From Chromohalobacter canadensis (GTDB lineage Bacteria > Pseudomonadota > Gammaproteobacteria > Pseudomonadales > Halomonadaceae): 64,000 nucleotides of DNA. The position numbers were made by a program, and so were the translations under genes. Positions 7,329-17,617 of this stretch are shown one piece after another (within the stretch, counting starts at the first letter, position 1; every line of letters starts with the position of its first letter). The notes under the pieces were generated by a model. That model ran no database searches and was not told the origin of the DNA. It saw only the letters and a program-made list of their open reading frames with translations. The stretch spans positions 2,604,001 to 2,668,000 of the forward strand of contig NZ_CP140151.1 of the NCBI RefSeq assembly GCF_034479555.1. The letters are read 5' to 3'.

Positions 7329-9173
7329 ATGGCTGGACAGATACCTCAACGCTTCATCGATGATTTGCTGGCTCGCACCGACGTGGTCGAGATCGTCGGC
7401 GAGCGCGTTCAGCTCAAGAAGGCCGGTCGCAACTACTCGGGCCTTTGTCCCTTCCATCAGGAAAAATCGCCATCGTTTACCGTCAGTGCCGAGAAGCAGT
7501 TCTATCACTGTTTCGGTTGCGGCGTGCACGGCAATGCGCTGCGCTTCTTGATGGAGTTCGATCATCTGCGCTTTCCCGAGGCGATCGAGCAGTTGGCGTC
7601 GCGGTTGGGCCTGGACGTTCCGCGTGAAGGCGATGACGATCCACGTGCCCAACAGCGCGAGCAGCGTCGAGAAGAAGCGGTCAACTTGCTCGAGTTGTCG
7701 GCGAGCTTCTTCCGAGAGCGCTTGGTGATGGCCGAGGGGAGTGACGCTCGTGATTATCTCGAGCGGCGCGGGTTGTCCGAAGATATCGTGCGTGAGTTCG
7801 GGATCGGCTTCGCTCCAGACAAGTGGGAGGCGCTCAAACGCCATTTGGGTGAGCGTGGCATCAGCGATGCCGTACAGATCGAATACGGGCTGCTGGTGCA
7901 TCGCGAAGACTCTGGGCGCAGCTATGATCGCTTTCGCAATCGGGTGATGTTTCCGATCCGCGATTGGAAAGGACGCACCATTGCCTTCGGTGGTCGCGTG
8001 CTCGGCGACGCCAAGCCCAAGTACCTTAACTCGCCCGAGACGCCGGTTTTCCACAAGGGGCGTGAGCTATATGGCCTCTACGAAGCGCGTCAGGCCAACG
8101 CACGGCTGGAACGTATGCTGGTCGTCGAGGGTTACATGGATGTCGTGGCGTTGGCCCAGTTCGGGATTCGCAACGCCTGTGCCACCTTGGGGACCTCGCT
8201 TAGCGAAGATCATTTGCAGCGTTTGTTCCGCTTGGTGGGTGAGGTGGTGTTTTGTTTCGATGGCGACCAGGCCGGTCGGCAGGCGGCACACCGCGCACTG
8301 GAGACGGTGCTGCCGTCGATGATCGACGGTCGCCAAGTGCGCTTTCTGTTTCTTCCCGAAGGCGAAGATCCGGACACCCTGATACGGCGAGAAGGCACCG
8401 AGGCCTTCGAGAATCGTGTGCTATGTGCCGCACCTCTTTCGGAGTTTCTCTTCGATCAGGCGGCCGAGGGGCGCGACCTCAAGCATATCGAAGAGCGTGA
8501 GCGTTTCGTTACCACGGTATTGCGCGCCTTGGAACGTCTGCCTGAGGGCGTTTTGAAATCGCTGTTGCTGCGCGAACTATCGCAGCGCACGGGCGTCGAA
8601 CAAGCGAACTTCCAGGCATTGCTGGCACGTGCCGATAAGGCGCATGGCGCCCAAGATTCTGGCTTCGTCGAGGTGCAGGAGGGAGCGCCTTCTGAGGCCG
8701 CGCCTCAGCGAGAGGGCGCATCGAATGAGCGTCGTGGCACTCTGAGCCTCGTCGGTCGTTTGCTGCATTTATTGGTGCATGAGCCTGGCTTGGTAGGGCG
8801 TTTGCCCGAGTCGCTCGACTGGTGCCCTGACGACGAGGGCGATGGCGCGCTGTGCCACGAAGTGGTGCGTTTGATCCGTGCGGGAGGCTACCGCAACGCC
8901 CAAGTCTTGCTGGCGCATTTTCATGGTACGCCCGAAGGTGAGCGACTAGCCTGGCTGGCGCGTCGGGAACTCTTGATGCCGCGCGACGCACGCGGCATCG
9001 AGGTGGAAGGCCTGGTCGAGGGGTTGCGTCAACGTCATTCGCAGCGTTCGCCGCAGGAAGAATATGACGCCTTGTTGGCCCGGATGCAGGCAGGCGAGTC
9101 TCTGTCTAGAGAGGAGCGTCAGCAGTTGAACGAGCTGCTGATGGAATTGAAGGGCGGTGCTCGCTCAGTATGA
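7329..9173 (+). CDS. dnaG: DNA primase
   Basis: DnaG makes RNA primers at the replication fork. The 614-residue protein has the CHC2 zinc-binding domain with Cys40, His43, Cys61 and Cys64, then the RNA polymerase domain with SPETPVFHKGRELYGL and the TOPRIM motif VVEGYMDVVALAQ, followed by the CFDGDQAGRQAA acidic cluster. The C-terminal region should bind DnaB. Its length is slightly above the E. coli enzyme, with a Gln/Glu/Ala-rich linker at about 440-475. Second gene of the rpsU operon. Confidence 0.97.
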   Translation: MAGQIPQRFIDDLLARTDVVEIVGERVQLKKAGRNYSGLCPFHQEKSPSFTVSAEKQFYHCFGCGVHGNALRFLMEFDHLRFPEAIEQLASRLGLDVPREGDDDPRAQQREQRREEAVNLLELSASFFRERLVMAEGSDARDYLERRGLSEDIVREFGIGFAPDKWEALKRHLGERGISDAVQIEYGLLVHREDSGRSYDRFRNRVMFPIRDWKGRTIAFGGRVLGDAKPKYLNSPETPVFHKGRELYGLYEARQANARLERMLVVEGYMDVVALAQFGIRNACATLGTSLSEDHLQRLFRLVGEVVFCFDGDQAGRQAAHRALETVLPSMIDGRQVRFLFLPEGEDPDTLIRREGTEAFENRVLCAAPLSEFLFDQAAEGRDLKHIEERERFVTTVLRALERLPEGVLKSLLLRELSQRTGVEQANFQALLARADKAHGAQDSGFVEVQEGAPSEAAPQREGASNERRGTLSLVGRLLHLLVHEPGLVGRLPESLDWCPDDEGDGALCHEVVRLIRAGGYRNAQVLLAHFHGTPEGERLAWLARRELLMPRDARGIEVEGLVEGLRQRHSQRSPQEEYDALLARMQAGESLSREERQQLNELLMELKGGARSV

Positions 9174-9392
9174 CGGTCGTGGGGAAGATGCCTGCCGCGA
9201 CGGGTTGAATTGGCGCAAAACGTCGCCATTTACTAGGCAATATCGAAAAGGGTAGCCGAACACACTAGCACACCTGGATGACAAGACAAATACGACACTG
9301 GCAGTAAAATGCCCTTAGCGGCTATACTGGCAGGCTTAGCAGCGTTTCGATCCGTTCGCTTCCAGGTGCTCCATTGTCGAGATAGGGTTTCT

Positions 9393-11237
9393 ATGGCTGG
9401 AAATACGCAGCAGTCACGTCTGAAGGAGTTGATCGCCCAAGGTAAGGAGCAAGGCTTCCTGACCTATGCGGAGGTCAATGACCACCTTCCCGAGGATATC
9501 GCCGATCCCGATCAGGTGGAAGACATCATCGCGATGATCAACGACATGGGTATCAGCGTCGTCGAGGAAGCACCTGACGAAGATACCCTGATGATGTCCG
9601 ATCAATCTACCGACGAGTCGGCGGCGGAAGAAGCCGTCGCTGCCTTGGCGGCGGTCGAGAGCGACGTCGGGCGTACCACCGACCCCGTGCGCATGTATAT
9701 GCGCGAGATGGGTACGGTGGGCTTGTTGACGCGCGAAGGCGAGATCGAAATCGCCAAGCGCATCGAGGAAGGCACCCGCGAGGTAATGTCTTCGTTGGCT
9801 TATCTGCCGGGGGCCGTGGACTCCGTCCTCGAAGCCTATGACGCCACCCAGGATGAGGAAGCGCCGGGACGGCTCTCCGATTTGTTCTCGGGCTTCATCG
9901 ATCCCGATGAGGGGATCCCCGGTGTGGCCGAGGCGGACGTTCCCGAGCCCGAGCCCGAGCGTGATGCCGTGGACGGCGATGCTTCCGAAGACGATGACGA
10001 TGCCGAGGAAGAAGAAACCGGCGGCGGTCCGGATCCCGAGGAAGCGAAGGCGCGTTTCGAACAGATTCGCGAACAGAACGAGCGTGCCAAGGCCGCGATC
10101 GACAAGCATGGTCTGGGGTCGTCGAACGCGGATCAAGAGCAAGCGCGTCTTGCCGAGCTATTCTCGCCGATCAAACTGGTGCCCAAGCATTTCGAACGTC
10201 TTGTGGGACAGGTACGCATCAGCATCGAGCAGATCCGTGGCCAAGAAAAGGCCATCATGCAGCTCTTCGTGAAGCAGGCGAAAGTGCCGCGTAAGACCTT
10301 CATCGGCTCCTTCCCCGGCGCCGAGTCCGATCTCGAATGGCTGGACCGTTTCAAGGCCAAGCATTCCAAGTACGCCGAGCGTATCGAGCCATTCCGTGCC
10401 GACATTCTGCGTGCCCAGCGCAAGATCGGCTTCGAGGAAGAAATGGTGTGCTTGCCGGTCACGAACATCAAAGAGGTCAATCGCCGGCTGTCGATTGGCG
10501 AGGCCAAGGCGCGTCGTGCCAAGAAGGAGATGGTCGAGGCCAACCTGCGCCTGGTGATCTCGATTGCCAAGAAGTATACCAATCGCGGGCTGCAATTCCT
10601 GGATCTCATTCAGGAAGGCAACATCGGGTTGATGAAAGCGGTAGATAAGTTCGAATATCGCCGTGGCTACAAGTTCTCGACGTATGCCACTTGGTGGATT
10701 CGCCAGGCGATCACGCGCTCCATCGCCGACCAGGCACGCACCATCCGTATTCCGGTGCACATGATCGAGACCATCAACAAGCTCAATCGCGTTTCACGCC
10801 AGATGTTGCAGGAAATGGGTCGCGAGCCGACGCCGGAAGAGCTTGGCGAACGCCTCGAGATGCCGGAAGACAAGGTTCGCAAGGTGCTCAAGATCGCCAA
10901 AGAGCCGATCTCCATGGAAACGCCGATCGGCGACGATGACGACTCACACCTCGGTGATTTCATCGAGGATGGCACTATGCTGCTGCCGATCGACTTGGCC
11001 ACCGGTGAGGGCTTGATCGAGGCGACTCGCAACGTGTTGGGCGGCTTGACAGCGCGCGAAGCCAAGGTGCTACGCATGCGCTTCGGGATCGACATGAATA
11101 CCGACCACACGCTAGAAGAGGTCGGTAAGCAGTTCGATGTGACCCGTGAGCGCATTCGCCAAATCGAAGCCAAGGCGCTGCGCAAGCTGCGTCATCCGTC
11201 ACGCTCCGAGCCGTTGCGCACTTTCCTCGACGAGTGA
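9393..11237 (+). CDS. rpoD: RNA polymerase primary sigma factor (sigma-70)
   Basis: The housekeeping sigma factor, 614 residues from the ATG at 9393. Region 1.1 starts [20 protein letters not shown]; region 1.2 contains [11 protein letters not shown]; an acidic Asp/Glu-rich non-conserved segment lies at about 175-225. Region 2 contains [15 protein letters not shown], region 3 follows, and region 4 ends [20 protein letters not shown]. The upstream frame from 9309 is rejected because MAGNTQQSR matches the usual RpoD start. The 219-bp dnaG-rpoD gap may hold an internal promoter; TATACT at 9323-9328 is a fair -10 but the -35 is weak. A strong terminator ends the operon. Confidence 0.98.
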   Translation: MAGNTQQSRLKELIAQGKEQGFLTYAEVNDHLPEDIADPDQVEDIIAMINDMGISVVEEAPDEDTLMMSDQSTDESAAEEAVAALAAVESDVGRTTDPVRMYMREMGTVGLLTREGEIEIAKRIEEGTREVMSSLAYLPGAVDSVLEAYDATQDEEAPGRLSDLFSGFIDPDEGIPGVAEADVPEPEPERDAVDGDASEDDDDAEEEETGGGPDPEEAKARFEQIREQNERAKAAIDKHGLGSSNADQEQARLAELFSPIKLVPKHFERLVGQVRISIEQIRGQEKAIMQLFVKQAKVPRKTFIGSFPGAESDLEWLDRFKAKHSKYAERIEPFRADILRAQRKIGFEEEMVCLPVTNIKEVNRRLSIGEAKARRAKKEMVEANLRLVISIAKKYTNRGLQFLDLIQEGNIGLMKAVDKFEYRRGYKFSTYATWWIRQAITRSIADQARTIRIPVHMIETINKLNRVSRQMLQEMGREPTPEELGERLEMPEDKVRKVLKIAKEPISMETPIGDDDDSHLGDFIEDGTMLLPIDLATGEGLIEATRNVLGGLTAREAKVLRMRFGIDMNTDHTLEEVGKQFDVTRERIRQIEAKALRKLRHPSRSEPLRTFLDE

Positions 11238-11250
11238 ACGAGGCGAGAGC

Positions 11251-11284
11251 AAAAAACCCGCGAGTTCAGCTCGCGGGTTTTTTT
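11251..11284 (+). terminator. Rho-independent terminator of the rpsU-dnaG-rpoD operon
   Basis: AAAAAACCCGCGAG (11251-11264), a 5-nt loop, and the complementary arm running into seven Ts (11270-11284). It starts 14 bp after the rpoD stop. The A-run in the left arm could also let it act on the leftward gene that follows. Confidence 0.92.
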
Positions 11285-11310
11285 ATGCACTAAGGATGGT
11301 GGTGGCCGTT

Positions 11311-11955
11311 TCAGCCATGATGGTTGAAGCGTCGACGCACCAGTAGCACCAGTTCGATGCAAGCAAAGAAGAGCAGCATGTAACCGGCCAACTCGGTCAC
11401 TTCCTCGGCTGCGTCTTTGATGACGCGCCGGTAATGATCGCCGAGCATGGCTTCCCAGAACGCGGAGCGGCCATAAAGGCGCGAGAAAACATACGTCGTG
11501 AGGAAGCCGGCGGCAAACATCCCGAAGCCAAGGCTGTTGGAGATCGACTTGAACTCCTCGGCAAAGGCATGTCGATGGCGAATCACCACGTAAAGCGTCG
11601 GCAGTACGATCAGAGTCACGATCACTTGCCAGGCACCGTCGAAGACGTAGATGTCCAGCCAGGCGTCATTTTCCCGGACGAAGGACGCGAACAGGAACGC
11701 CCCCAGTAACAGGCTGACATGAGGAATGGCGTTGGGATGGCGGTATAAGTAGGCCATTAGCAACGAGCTGAGCAGCAACAATGCCGACTGCGTGAGTTCG
11801 GTCAGTGACGTCTCGGAAAACTGACCGACGCCCGATTGAGCGTCCAGCATCACCAGCTGCATGATGCCGGCGACGATCAAGATATAGCATAGTGCGCGAA
11901 GGCAGATCGCCTTGAAGCCGAAGGGGGCTTCGGGAGGCAGGGGCGAATGCGTCAT
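11311..11955 (-). CDS. Polytopic membrane protein, unknown function
   Basis: A 214-residue protein with about six hydrophobic segments, for example AICLRALCYILIVAGIMQLV near 15-34, a Leu/Ser-rich one near 57-70, IPHVSLLLGAFLFASFV, WQVIVTLIVLPTLYVVI, FGMFAAGFLTTYVFS and GYMLLFFACIELVLLV. A cytoplasmic-looking loop near the end carries YRRVIKDAAEEVTELAG. The ATG at 11955 is preferred over an upstream start at 12114, which adds a Lys/Arg-rich stretch unlike the rest. No enzymatic motif is evident. It converges on rpoD and is divergent from the cNMP/CBS protein. Confidence 0.65.
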   Translation of the reverse strand: MTHSPLPPEAPFGFKAICLRALCYILIVAGIMQLVMLDAQSGVGQFSETSLTELTQSALLLLSSLLMAYLYRHPNAIPHVSLLLGAFLFASFVRENDAWLDIYVFDGAWQVIVTLIVLPTLYVVIRHRHAFAEEFKSISNSLGFGMFAAGFLTTYVFSRLYGRSAFWEAMLGDHYRRVIKDAAEEVTELAGYMLLFFACIELVLLVRRRFNHHG

Positions 11956-12131
11956 ACGTAGTCTCTGGCGTGCGTCGAAGCGACGGTGATTAGGGCATCG
12001 ATGAATGTTGAATATTAGCAAGGAAACGACTCTTAAGAAACACCGTTTCCGATCTTCAAGGTAGTCCTTTACAGAACCTGGGTAGAATCTCAGACTAACG
12101 GTATTGTCCTTCATTGCCGGAGAGCGGTCGC

Positions 12132-14039
12132 ATGCAAGTAGAATTGCTGGAGGTTCGTCAGCACATGGCGCAATTTCCGCCCTTCGAGCAGCTATCTGAT
12201 GACTTGCTCGATGAGCTGGCCGGTCAGGTCGAGGTTGGGTATTTTCAAGCCGAGACCGATATTTACCGCCATGGAGATGCCGTTGAGTACCTCCACTACA
12301 TTCGTAGCGGTGCTATCGATCTTTATCGCCGCAACGGCGATCTTTACAACCGCTTGAGCGAAGGCGATATCTTCGGCCAATTCGACCTGCTGCGCGATCA
12401 GCGCGTACGTTTCCCGGCCCGGGCGATCGAAGATACGCTGATCTACTTTATCCCCCTTACGGCGTTTCAACACTTGTGCGAAGCGGACGACAACTTCGCC
12501 GATTTCGTCGAGGTCGAGCGCCCGCGCCTGGAGTCTACCGTCGACCAGCAGCGCAAGGGCCACGAGATGCTGGTGACGCGGGTACGTAAGTTGGCCACCC
12601 GAGCACCGGTGATGGTAGAAAGCGATGCTACGGTGCAGGAGGCGGCTCAACGTATGGGCGAGCACAGTGCCTCTTCGGTGTTGGTGCTGGCGGCGCCGCA
12701 AACATCAGAAGATTCGCATGCCTTCACCCATGAAGACGGGCAACTGCGCCGCATGGTTGGCATCCTCACCGACCATGACCTACGCAACCGTGTTCTAGCC
12801 GAGGGACGGCCGGCGAGCACCACGGTGGGGGAGCTGATCGACGAGCGTCCGATCACCATTCAGTCCGACGAGTCGGTGTATGAAGCGATGCTGCGCATGC
12901 TGCGCAACAATATTCATCACCTGCCTGTCTTGTATCGGCGGCGCCCGGTGGGCGTGTTACATCTATCCGATATCGTGCGCTACGAGACTAATAGTAGCTT
13001 GTATCTGGTGGACAATATCTTTCGCCAGCCCAATGTCGAAGGGCTGGCCGCGATGAAAAGTGACGTGCGCGCGGCCTTCGTGCGTATGGTCAACGAAGAC
13101 GACAATTCGCAGATGGTCAGCAGTTCGCTGTCGAGCATCGGGCGCGCGTTTACACGCCGCTTGCTGGAACTGGCCGAGGAAGAGTTGGGGTCGCCGCCAG
13201 TGCCGTATTGCTTTATGGCGTTGGGGTCGATGGCGCGCAATGAGCAATCCATCGTTACCGACCAAGACAATGCTCTGGTACTGGATGATAGCTTCGACCC
13301 CGAGCAGCATGACGCGTACTTCCTGACATTGGCACAACGCGTCAGCGATGGGTTGGCGGCATGCGGTTATAGCTATTGCAAGGGCGACGTCATGGCCACC
13401 AATTCGCGTTGGCGTCAGCCGTTACACGTGTGGCAGCAATATTTCCGCGACTGGATCGATGACCCCAGCCCCGAGCGCTTGCTGCACAGCTCCATCTTTT
13501 TCGATCTCGACAGTGTTTATGGCGACGAGGCGTTCGTCGAAAGCCTTCAAGATCTGGTCGCTGGGCGTGCCTCTCAGCGTCCACGCTTTCTGGCCGCTAT
13601 GGCGCGCAATGCGTTGAATCGTACGCCTCCGCTCGGTTTTTTCCGCACGTTCGTGATGGAAAAAGACGGCGAGCAGAACAACACGATTAACCTCAAGCGA
13701 CGTGGCACAGCGCCCTTGATCGATCTGATCCGAGTGCATGCGCTGGCCTGCGGCTCACGAGCACAGAATTCCTTCGACCGTCTCGAGGATATCAACAAAA
13801 CTCGCTTGCTTGCGGGCCACTCCGGGGAGCGGATTCGCTATGCACTGGAATTTATCGCCATGGTGCGAATTCGCCATCAGGTCATCGATATCCAGGAAGA
13901 GCGTGAACCGGACAATAACATTGAGCCCGAAAACGTCTCGGATAACGAGCGCCACAATCTCAAGGACGCCTTTCAGGTACTAAGCAACGCCCAGAAATTC
14001 CTGAAGTTTCGTTATCCCATGCCTTCTCAGAAACGCTGA
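12132..14039 (+). CDS. cNMP-binding / CBS / DUF294 nucleotidyltransferase-like protein
   Basis: A 635-residue multidomain protein with no membrane segment. It has a Crp-like cyclic nucleotide-binding domain at about 15-130 (YRHGDAVEYLHYIRSG), a tandem CBS pair at about 155-280 (VGILTDHDLRNRVL and VGVLHLSDIVRY), then a DUF294 nucleotidyltransferase domain with GSMARNEQSIVTDQDNAL near 365-382, giving the Gly-Ser and Asp377/Asp379 catalytic signature, and a helical C-terminal DUF294_C domain. The ATG at 12132 follows GGAGAGCGG; a TTG at 12114 is less likely. It resembles GlnD-type signal transducers in outline, but substrate and ligand are unknown. The downstream exonuclease gene starts 7 bp after its stop. 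Confidence 0.85.
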   Translation: MQVELLEVRQHMAQFPPFEQLSDDLLDELAGQVEVGYFQAETDIYRHGDAVEYLHYIRSGAIDLYRRNGDLYNRLSEGDIFGQFDLLRDQRVRFPARAIEDTLIYFIPLTAFQHLCEADDNFADFVEVERPRLESTVDQQRKGHEMLVTRVRKLATRAPVMVESDATVQEAAQRMGEHSASSVLVLAAPQTSEDSHAFTHEDGQLRRMVGILTDHDLRNRVLAEGRPASTTVGELIDERPITIQSDESVYEAMLRMLRNNIHHLPVLYRRRPVGVLHLSDIVRYETNSSLYLVDNIFRQPNVEGLAAMKSDVRAAFVRMVNEDDNSQMVSSSLSSIGRAFTRRLLELAEEELGSPPVPYCFMALGSMARNEQSIVTDQDNALVLDDSFDPEQHDAYFLTLAQRVSDGLAACGYSYCKGDVMATNSRWRQPLHVWQQYFRDWIDDPSPERLLHSSIFFDLDSVYGDEAFVESLQDLVAGRASQRPRFLAAMARNALNRTPPLGFFRTFVMEKDGEQNNTINLKRRGTAPLIDLIRVHALACGSRAQNSFDRLEDINKTRLLAGHSGERIRYALEFIAMVRIRHQVIDIQEEREPDNNIEPENVSDNERHNLKDAFQVLSNAQKFLKFRYPMPSQKR

Positions 14040-14046
14040 TATTTGA

Positions 14047-14772
14047 ATGAAGCCACTGCTTTCACGTCGACACTCGGAGCCGCCGACATGGGCGGATTAT
14101 TTCATGGCGCGTCGCGAGCAGGCGCGTGACACGGCATTGGAACGCTACTTCGATGTCGGTGTGCCCACGCCGGAGACTCCCATCGGTGATGTGCCGATGT
14201 TGGCCATGGACATGGAAACCACGGGCCTCGATGAACAACGTCACGCCATCGTCAGCATCGGCGTAGTGCCGTTCGATCTGAAGCGCATACGGCTTGCCGA
14301 GCGTCGTTACTGGGTCGTAAGGCCGCCGCGACCTCTCAATGAGCGCTCGATTACCTTTCACCATATAACCCATAGCGAGATCGAGCAGGCTCCCGACCTT
14401 GATGATGTACTCGATGAATTATTGGCCGCGATGGCTGGGCGCATCGTCGTGGTGCATTATCGCCATATCGAGCGGACCTTCCTGAATGCAGCCGTCAAAG
14501 CGCGGCGCGGCGAGGGCATCCACTTTCCCGTGATCGATACCATGTCGCTGGAGGCGCGTCTTCACCGTCAGTCGTGGTGGGCACGTCTACGGCGCTGGCT
14601 GGGACGTCCGCCAGCGTCGATTCGCCTGCCTGATAGCCGCACGCGCTATGGCTTGCCGCCCTATCAGGCACATCATGCCTTGATCGATGCCCTGGCGACC
14701 GCCGAATTGCTGCAAGCCCAGATCGCCCATCGCTACAGTCCCGAGACGCCACTCCGAGAAGTATGGAGCTAG
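14047..14772 (+). CDS. DnaQ-like 3'-5' exonuclease
   Basis: A 241-residue DEDD exonuclease. Motif ExoI is LAMDMETTGLD with Asp55 and Glu57; ExoII lies around VVVHYRHIERTF; a DxxxT-type segment is at VIDTMSLEA; and ExoIIIe lies around YQAHHALIDALATAELLQAQ with the conserved His and Asp. It is too short for a polymerase-associated epsilon subunit with its tail. It is probably co-transcribed with the DUF294 protein (7-bp gap); the pair recurs in other gammaproteobacteria, to my knowledge without a defined role. Confidence 0.85.
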   Translation: MKPLLSRRHSEPPTWADYFMARREQARDTALERYFDVGVPTPETPIGDVPMLAMDMETTGLDEQRHAIVSIGVVPFDLKRIRLAERRYWVVRPPRPLNERSITFHHITHSEIEQAPDLDDVLDELLAAMAGRIVVVHYRHIERTFLNAAVKARRGEGIHFPVIDTMSLEARLHRQSWWARLRRWLGRPPASIRLPDSRTRYGLPPYQAHHALIDALATAELLQAQIAHRYSPETPLREVWS

Positions 14773-14799
14773 GCTCGGCAGGTTAGAGAGGTCGTAAAC

Positions 14800-14829
14800 G
14801 AAGAAGGCGGCCCGTGGGCCGCCTTCTTC
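14800..14829. terminator. Bidirectional terminator-like hairpin
   Basis: A perfect 13-14 bp stem: GAAGAAGGCGGCCC (14800-14813) pairs with 14816-14829. Its GAAGAA/TTCTTC ends give modest T-richness on either strand. It lies between the convergent exonuclease and BCCT transporter genes. Confidence 0.7.
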
Positions 14830-14852
14830 ATATCGCGAATGAGGACATCGCG

Positions 14853-16499
14853 TTACACGCTGCGCGGTTCGCTCATCAAACCTTTGATGATGGCGTAGCA
14901 AGCCGCCAACAAGACCAGCGTGAAGGGCAGGCCCGTGGTGATGACCGCGGTTTGTAGTGCGGTGAGGCCACCTCCCAACAGCAAGGCGATAGCGATTGCA
15001 CCTTCGATCAAAGCCCAGAAAACGCGTTGAGGCTTGGGTGCGTCGACCTTGCCACCAGCAGTGATAGAGTCGATGACCAGAGAGCCGGAGTCCGAGGAGG
15101 TGATGAAGAATACCATCACCAGCACGATACCCACGAACGACGTGATCGCTGTCAGCGGTAGCTGGCCGAGCATGGTAAACAGTTGCAGCTCCAGTGCGGC
15201 ATCCTGCACGCCATTGTACCCATCGGAGATGACCTGATCGATGGCGGTGCCCCCGAAGGCGGTCATCCACAGGATCGATACCAGTGTCGGCACCAGTAGC
15301 ACCGCGATCAGGAATTCACGCACGGTGCGGCCACGGCTGACGCGGGCGATGAACATCCCGACGAACGGAGACCAGGAAATCCACCAAGCCCAGTAGTACG
15401 CCGTCCAGCCTTGTGTGAAGCCAGTATCCTCACGGCCGAAGGGGTTGGAGAGCGCGGGGAGATTCTTGACGTAACCGAGTAGGTTCTCGAAGAACCCGGT
15501 CGCGATGAGTAGCGTCGGCCCGACGAAGATCACGAAGAGTAGCAGCAGGAAGGCGAGGGCCATGTTGAGCTGCGAGAGGCGTTGCACGCCCTTGTCGACA
15601 CCGGCGAGTACCGAGCCCAGCGCCACCAGCGTAATACCCAGGATTAGTACCACCATGGTGACGTTGGTGTTGGGCGTATCGAACAGGTAATGCAGCCCCG
15701 CAGAAGCCTGTGAAGCGCCCAGCCCGAGAGAGGTTGCAAGACCGAAGAGCGTGGCGAAGACTGCCAGGATATCGATGATATGGCCGGGCCACCCCCAGAC
15801 GCGCTCACCCAGAATCGGGTAGAAGATCGAGCGCATGGTCAGCGGCAGGCCCTTGTTATAGGAGAACAGGGCCAGCGACAGGGCGACGATGGCATAGATG
15901 CCCCAGGGGTGCAGTCCCCAGTGGAAAATCGTTGCCGCCATGCCCAGATGTGCCGCTGCTTGCTCGTTGCCTTCGGCGCCACCTAGAGGGGCGCCGCCAT
16001 CACCCGCAAGCGAGGTGCCGAAGTGGGTCAGCGGCTCGGAAACGCCGTAGAACATCAAACCGATGCCCATCCCCGCGGCGAACAGCATGGCGAACCAGCC
16101 GGCATAGCTGAAATCTGGCGTGGCGTTGGCGCCGCCCAAGCGGACCTTGCTCAGTGGAGTGAAAATCAGTACGACAGCGAGTACCACGAAAATATTAGCG
16201 GCAAGAATGAAGAACCAATCCAAGTTGCCCGTCAAGAACGAGAACATGGCATTGAAAATCGGTGCCACCTGGTTCTGGAACGCCAGCGTCACGATGACGA
16301 AAAACAAGATCACCAAGGAGGAGACCGTGAACACCTTGCCGTGTAGGTCGAAGTCGATACCGAACTTCGTGGAGGTGATGTTGTCCTGGCCTATTACATA
16401 ATCGGTATCGATTAAGTTCGCCGGCCCATCCGGAGCCGGAATACCCTCTGAGCCTTCATTTGGCTCGTTGGCAGTATCGTCCTGCGAACGTTTGTCCAT
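14853..16499 (-). CDS. BCCT-family transporter (betaine/choline/carnitine type)
   Basis: A 548-residue inner-membrane symporter with about 12 hydrophobic segments. The Trp-rich signature near the substrate path, WTAYYWAWWISWSPFVGMF, is diagnostic of the BCCT family, and FFITSSDSGSLVIDS is another family block. The ATG at 16499 is chosen for its ACGGAG Shine-Dalgarno; the N-terminal ~45 residues are polar and acidic, and the C-terminal tail is short, so there is no long osmosensory tail. Together with the betaine genes in this window, glycine betaine or choline is the likely substrate, but specificity cannot be read from sequence. Confidence 0.9.
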   Translation of the reverse strand: MDKRSQDDTANEPNEGSEGIPAPDGPANLIDTDYVIGQDNITSTKFGIDFDLHGKVFTVSSLVILFFVIVTLAFQNQVAPIFNAMFSFLTGNLDWFFILAANIFVVLAVVLIFTPLSKVRLGGANATPDFSYAGWFAMLFAAGMGIGLMFYGVSEPLTHFGTSLAGDGGAPLGGAEGNEQAAAHLGMAATIFHWGLHPWGIYAIVALSLALFSYNKGLPLTMRSIFYPILGERVWGWPGHIIDILAVFATLFGLATSLGLGASQASAGLHYLFDTPNTNVTMVVLILGITLVALGSVLAGVDKGVQRLSQLNMALAFLLLLFVIFVGPTLLIATGFFENLLGYVKNLPALSNPFGREDTGFTQGWTAYYWAWWISWSPFVGMFIARVSRGRTVREFLIAVLLVPTLVSILWMTAFGGTAIDQVISDGYNGVQDAALELQLFTMLGQLPLTAITSFVGIVLVMVFFITSSDSGSLVIDSITAGGKVDAPKPQRVFWALIEGAIAIALLLGGGLTALQTAVITTGLPFTLVLLAACYAIIKGLMSEPRSV

Positions 16500-16693
16500 G
16501 AGAATTCTCCGTCTCAGGTAAGCGTAGAGTGCGTCATTGACGCGAGAATGCCGTATTGGCAATTAGCGTATTGTGCTTAAAAGCTATTGTACTCAATAAG
16601 TTTGCAGAGTTGAGTCGTTTTTGCCATCGAGACCTTAAACGTTTTGTGCTGTGTTTCGCAAAAAATGCATTCTCGGCGGAATCGGTCTGGCAT

Positions 16694-17617
16694 TCAATGG
16701 CCATGGCAGCGCGCCGCTTCCTCGACGATCCAATCATGCACGGCACGTACCCGGCGATCGTCCAGCGCCCCGGGGTGATAGACCAGGCCATAGGTCTTGC
16801 CGGTGGCCACGGCGCCAGCGAACGGTGCTATCAATGCCCCAGTGTCGAGCTCATCGGTAATCAGTGTGCGCCGAGCGATCGCCACTCCCATGCCGGCGAT
16901 GGCCGCCTCTACCGTCAAGTGGTTGCGATTGAAGGTGTAACCTCGCCGTACATTCACGGAGCCGGCGTCCAACGCCCCCAGGTAATGCTCCCACTCGGCG
17001 TAATCGTGGCTGCCGCGCCATGCGGTCACGTCATGCAATAGCGGGTAGTAGCCTAGATCCTCGGGACGTACCAGCGGCGGGCGTCGGCGCAGCAGTTGCG
17101 GCGAACATACCGCGAAGATTTCCTCATCCATCAGCGGCGTGATTTGGAAGCCAGCGTAGCGCCCGTCGTTGAGGTCGATAGCTAGCTCGAACTCGCCCTC
17201 ACGCAGTGACAGGTTGCTGTCCTCGGAGGCGACATGCAACTCGATGTCGGGAAAGCGCGCTTGTAATCGCGTCAGTCGCGGCATCAACCACTTGGCGAGA
17301 AACGAGGGCACACAACGCAAGCGCAGCACGCCGCTCATGACCCCCGTACGCAGGCGACGTACTTCCATCCCCACTGCATCGTAGGCCTGATCGACCACCG
17401 TCGCCAGGCGTTGGCCTTCATCGGTGAGTTCCAGGCGTCGTGGCAGGCGGCGGAAGAGCTTGAAGCCCAGCCGCGCCTCGAGCTGCTTGATCTGCTGGCT
17501 GACCGCGCCGGTGGTCACGTGTAGTTCTTCGGCGGCCCGGGTAAAGGAAAGGTGCCGCGCGCTGATCGCGAAGACCTTGAGCCAGGCGTGAGTTTGGGCG
17601 TGCAGAGTACGGCTCAT
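16694..17617 (-). CDS. LysR-family regulator, probably of the serine ammonia-lyase gene
   Basis: A 307-residue LysR-type regulator of the GcvA-like branch. The N-terminal HTH contains LSFTRAAEELHVTTGAVSQQIKQLE (about 23-47 with the following residues) and is followed by the linker helix and an effector domain with LRLRCVPSFLAKWLMPRL. The gene is divergent from the L-serine ammonia-lyase gene with 138 bp between starts; that arrangement usually means the regulator controls its neighbour. The gap contains several AGCT/TTAG-type partial dyads. The effector may be serine or glycine (inference). Confidence 0.87.
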   Translation of the reverse strand: MSRTLHAQTHAWLKVFAISARHLSFTRAAEELHVTTGAVSQQIKQLEARLGFKLFRRLPRRLELTDEGQRLATVVDQAYDAVGMEVRRLRTGVMSGVLRLRCVPSFLAKWLMPRLTRLQARFPDIELHVASEDSNLSLREGEFELAIDLNDGRYAGFQITPLMDEEIFAVCSPQLLRRRPPLVRPEDLGYYPLLHDVTAWRGSHDYAEWEHYLGALDAGSVNVRRGYTFNRNHLTVEAAIAGMGVAIARRTLITDELDTGALIAPFAGAVATGKTYGLVYHPGALDDRRVRAVHDWIVEEAARCHGH

